DNA of 64,000 nt from contig SUXO01000001.1 of the NCBI GenBank assembly GCA_015060885.1, positions 1 through 64,000 on the forward strand, written 5' to 3'. Shown piece by piece: positions 62,751 to 64,000 of this stretch. The notes beneath the pieces are model-generated. The model did no database searches and was not told the origin of the DNA. It saw only the letters and a program-made list of their open reading frames with translations. The stretch is from Bacteroidales bacterium (GTDB lineage Bacteria > Bacteroidota > Bacteroidia > Bacteroidales > Bacteroidaceae). How positions within the stretch are numbered: position 1 is the first letter of the stretch; every line of letters starts with the position of its first letter. A program made the translations under genes and the position numbers.

Positions 62751-63719
62751 GACACGGGATATTACATAATCGAGATAAGCCACAAGTGCATCACGGCAAT
62801 CGTCCGGAATAGCCTGCGGCAAACAAGCAAGAGCCTGGGTGCGCAATTGCTCTATTTTGTCGAGGGCATACTGTACCCCACCCTCCTTTTTCGACAGCTC
62901 AATAAGCGATTCTATCTCCATTTCACCGAGCTCTTTTCCTTCTGTAAGCTTACGGTTTATTGCAGCGACAAAAGGCTCCGACGATGTGCGTAGGACATAC
63001 AAAGCAGGCAGTGTTATTTTACCCTCACGCATATCACTGCCTGTGGGCTTGCCTATATCGGATGTATAATAGTCGAAGATATCGTCTTTTATCTGGAAAC
63101 AGATGCCGAGCAATTCGCCGAACTTGCGGAACGCAGCTGCAACAGCCTCGCTTGCACCTGCCGACAGAGCTCCTATAAAAGCACAGGATGCAAAAAGGGA
63201 TGCTGTCTTACCCTTTATTATATTAAGATAGTTTTCTTCGTCATAAACGCCGTTCCGTTGCACCTGCAACTGCATTATTTCGCCGCTTGAAAGAGCGCAA
63301 CCAAGTTGCGATAATTGCTCGATGATTTCGATGTTTTTTGTCTTTGCAGCATTGCTCAAAGAGAGCGAAAACAGGTAGTCGCCGGTGAGAATTGCAATGC
63401 GGTTACCGTAAAGGGCGTTCAACGATGGGAGGCTGCGACGCATGGCACTTTCATCGACCACATCATCGTGCAAGAGACTTGCCGTGTGCAACAGCTCCAA
63501 CGAAGCCGCAGCAGCGTGTGTCACGGACGAAACAGCACCGCAACTCTTTGCTGCAAGCAACAGCAACATAGGCCTCATCATTTTGCCCACAGACGACGAC
63601 ACACTGCACAATGTCGAATTCAACAGCGGTATTTCACTATTGAATTGGGCATTGTAATACTCCTTAAAAACTTCAAATTCCTGTTTTATAGGAGCCTGTA
63701 TGACCGTCTTTAAATCCAT
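62745..63719 (-). CDS. ispB: Polyprenyl diphosphate synthase (octaprenyl-type)
   Basis: 324 residues, all-helical trans-prenyltransferase. First Asp-rich motif DDVVDESAMRR (about 79-89) and second DDIFDY (about 210-215) are both present, with GKMMRPMLLLLAAKS and the GTASLFA-like KGKTASLFASCAF segment. The large residues before the first motif fit a long-chain product for menaquinone side chains, as needed by the fumarate reductase encoded nearby. The product length is inferred. A TACTTTTG box at 63802-63809 may be its -7 element. Confidence 0.9.
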   Translation of the reverse strand: MDLKTVIQAPIKQEFEVFKEYYNAQFNSEIPLLNSTLCSVSSSVGKMMRPMLLLLAAKSCGAVSSVTHAAAASLELLHTASLLHDDVVDESAMRRSLPSLNALYGNRIAILTGDYLFSLSLSNAAKTKNIEIIEQLSQLGCALSSGEIMQLQVQRNGVYDEENYLNIIKGKTASLFASCAFIGALSAGASEAVAAAFRKFGELLGICFQIKDDIFDYYTSDIGKPTGSDMREGKITLPALYVLRTSSEPFVAAINRKLTEGKELGEMEIESLIELSKKEGGVQYALDKIEQLRTQALACLPQAIPDDCRDALVAYLDYVISRVK

Positions 63720-63801
63720 TTATGAGATTTATGGGTTATTTATACAGCACAACAACCCGGTAGCGACACGAGCAGTTGCAGCTATTTTAACATCGTTGCC
63801 A

Positions 63802-63809
63802 CAAAAGTA
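63802..63809 (-). promoter_or_regulatory. Possible -7 box of the prenyl synthase gene
   Basis: Minus strand TACTTTTG, perfect to TAnnTTTG, about 83 bp before the ATG; no clear -33 box. Confidence 0.4.
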
Positions 63810-63844
63810 ATAAAAAAGAATATGGATAGTAGCATAATTTTTGT

Positions 63845-63990
63845 ATTTTTACACTCGGTTATGGTTTATTGGGAACTATATTCACGTTGTTTTTTAAATT
63901 ATGCCTGCACCGTGACAGGCGGGAGAGAATTATTTTTACGTAATTTAAAAGAACCTGCCTTTTAAAGGTTCAAAACAGTTTCTCGAATGG
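63845..63990 (+). ncRNA. Possible structured RNA at the window end
   Basis: No ORF. TTTTTAAATTA (about 63890-63900) can pair with TAATTTAAAAG (63939-63950 region) enclosing the hairpin GCCTG / CAGGC, and GAACCT / AGGTTC forms a third stem. A long interrupted hairpin such as this can be a small RNA (6S-like) or a leader of a gene beyond the window. Weak call from hand folding only. Confidence 0.25.
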
Positions 63991-64000
63991 AAAAACTCTT

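Overview
The window is chromosomal DNA of a Bacteroidales bacterium, probably a gut commensal. The evidence is a SusC/SusD pair, a DUF4249 lipoprotein with its TonB receptor, a Rho with a long charged insertion, a FeoA-FeoB fusion, three-subunit fumarate reductase genes, and promoters of the Bacteroidetes type (TTTG, 19-21 bp, TAnnTTTG) instead of -35/-10 boxes. Shine-Dalgarno sequences are mostly absent. Two tRNA genes (Cys, Asp) and about 45 protein genes are supported.

Layout. 0.4-3.6 kb: an acyltransferase-like membrane protein and a nitroreductase-like protein downstream of tRNA-Cys, then divergent tilS. 3.6-4.4 kb: a block of extragenic palindromic repeats. 4.4-12.0 kb: a minus-strand housekeeping run, dnaN - exonuclease - coaBC (fused in frame to a DUF4835-type domain) - recN - rlmB, with a diversity-generating-retroelement (DGR) target gene, VP2, at its 3' end. 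12.1-14.7 kb: an SSB-like DUF3127 gene, a 27-codon remnant of another DGR-target-like gene, and rho. 15.0-29.8 kb: one long minus-strand operon, SusC - SusD - surface lipoproteins - two leucine-rich-repeat lipoproteins - subtilisin-family protease - DUF1573 protein - small lipoprotein, best read as a protein/peptide-scavenging locus. 30-40 kb: TlpA-like lipoprotein, engB, porin-like protein and feoAB, a secreted hydrolase, then recR - membrane protein - GT2 - GNAT and tRNA-Asp. 40-48 kb: a more accessory stretch with an acyltransferase, a GT9 with zinc-ribbon leader, a dead IS4-family transposase and an AT-rich lipoprotein/TonB receptor/DUF4249 set. 48-51.6 kb: fumarate reductase operon. 51.9-55.7 kb: a complete DGR. 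56.6-63.7 kb: mnmG with a parS site directly after its stop, apt, uvrC, dtd, a MazG-like gene, deoC, and a convergent polyprenyl synthetase.

The outstanding system is the DGR: VP1 - MutS-like accessory gene - avd - template repeat (TR) - reverse transcriptase, all on the minus strand. By hand alignment TR (53105-53291) and the variable region of VP1 (54613-54799) are the same length and differ at 27 positions, all of which are adenines on the TR coding strand. That is the signature of adenine-specific mutagenic retrohoming. A close paralogue, VP2, lies 50 kb away behind rlmB; in the part I could align, 20 of its 24 substitutions are also at TR adenines, so it looks like a second, remote target. 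A third, orphan C-terminal fragment sits between the DUF3127 gene and rho. Both intact targets have a perfect 10-11 bp hairpin with a 5-nt loop right after the stop codon. VP1 carries a (TG)21 microsatellite in its probable leader, and palindromic repeats of the same families lie next to both target genes. VP1 and VP2 are predicted exported proteins with a dockerin-like calcium motif and a C-type-lectin-like C-terminal domain, so the system probably diversifies a cell-surface or secreted ligand-binding protein.

All calls are from reading the sequence; no database search was run. Family names come from motif recognition and remembered family architecture.
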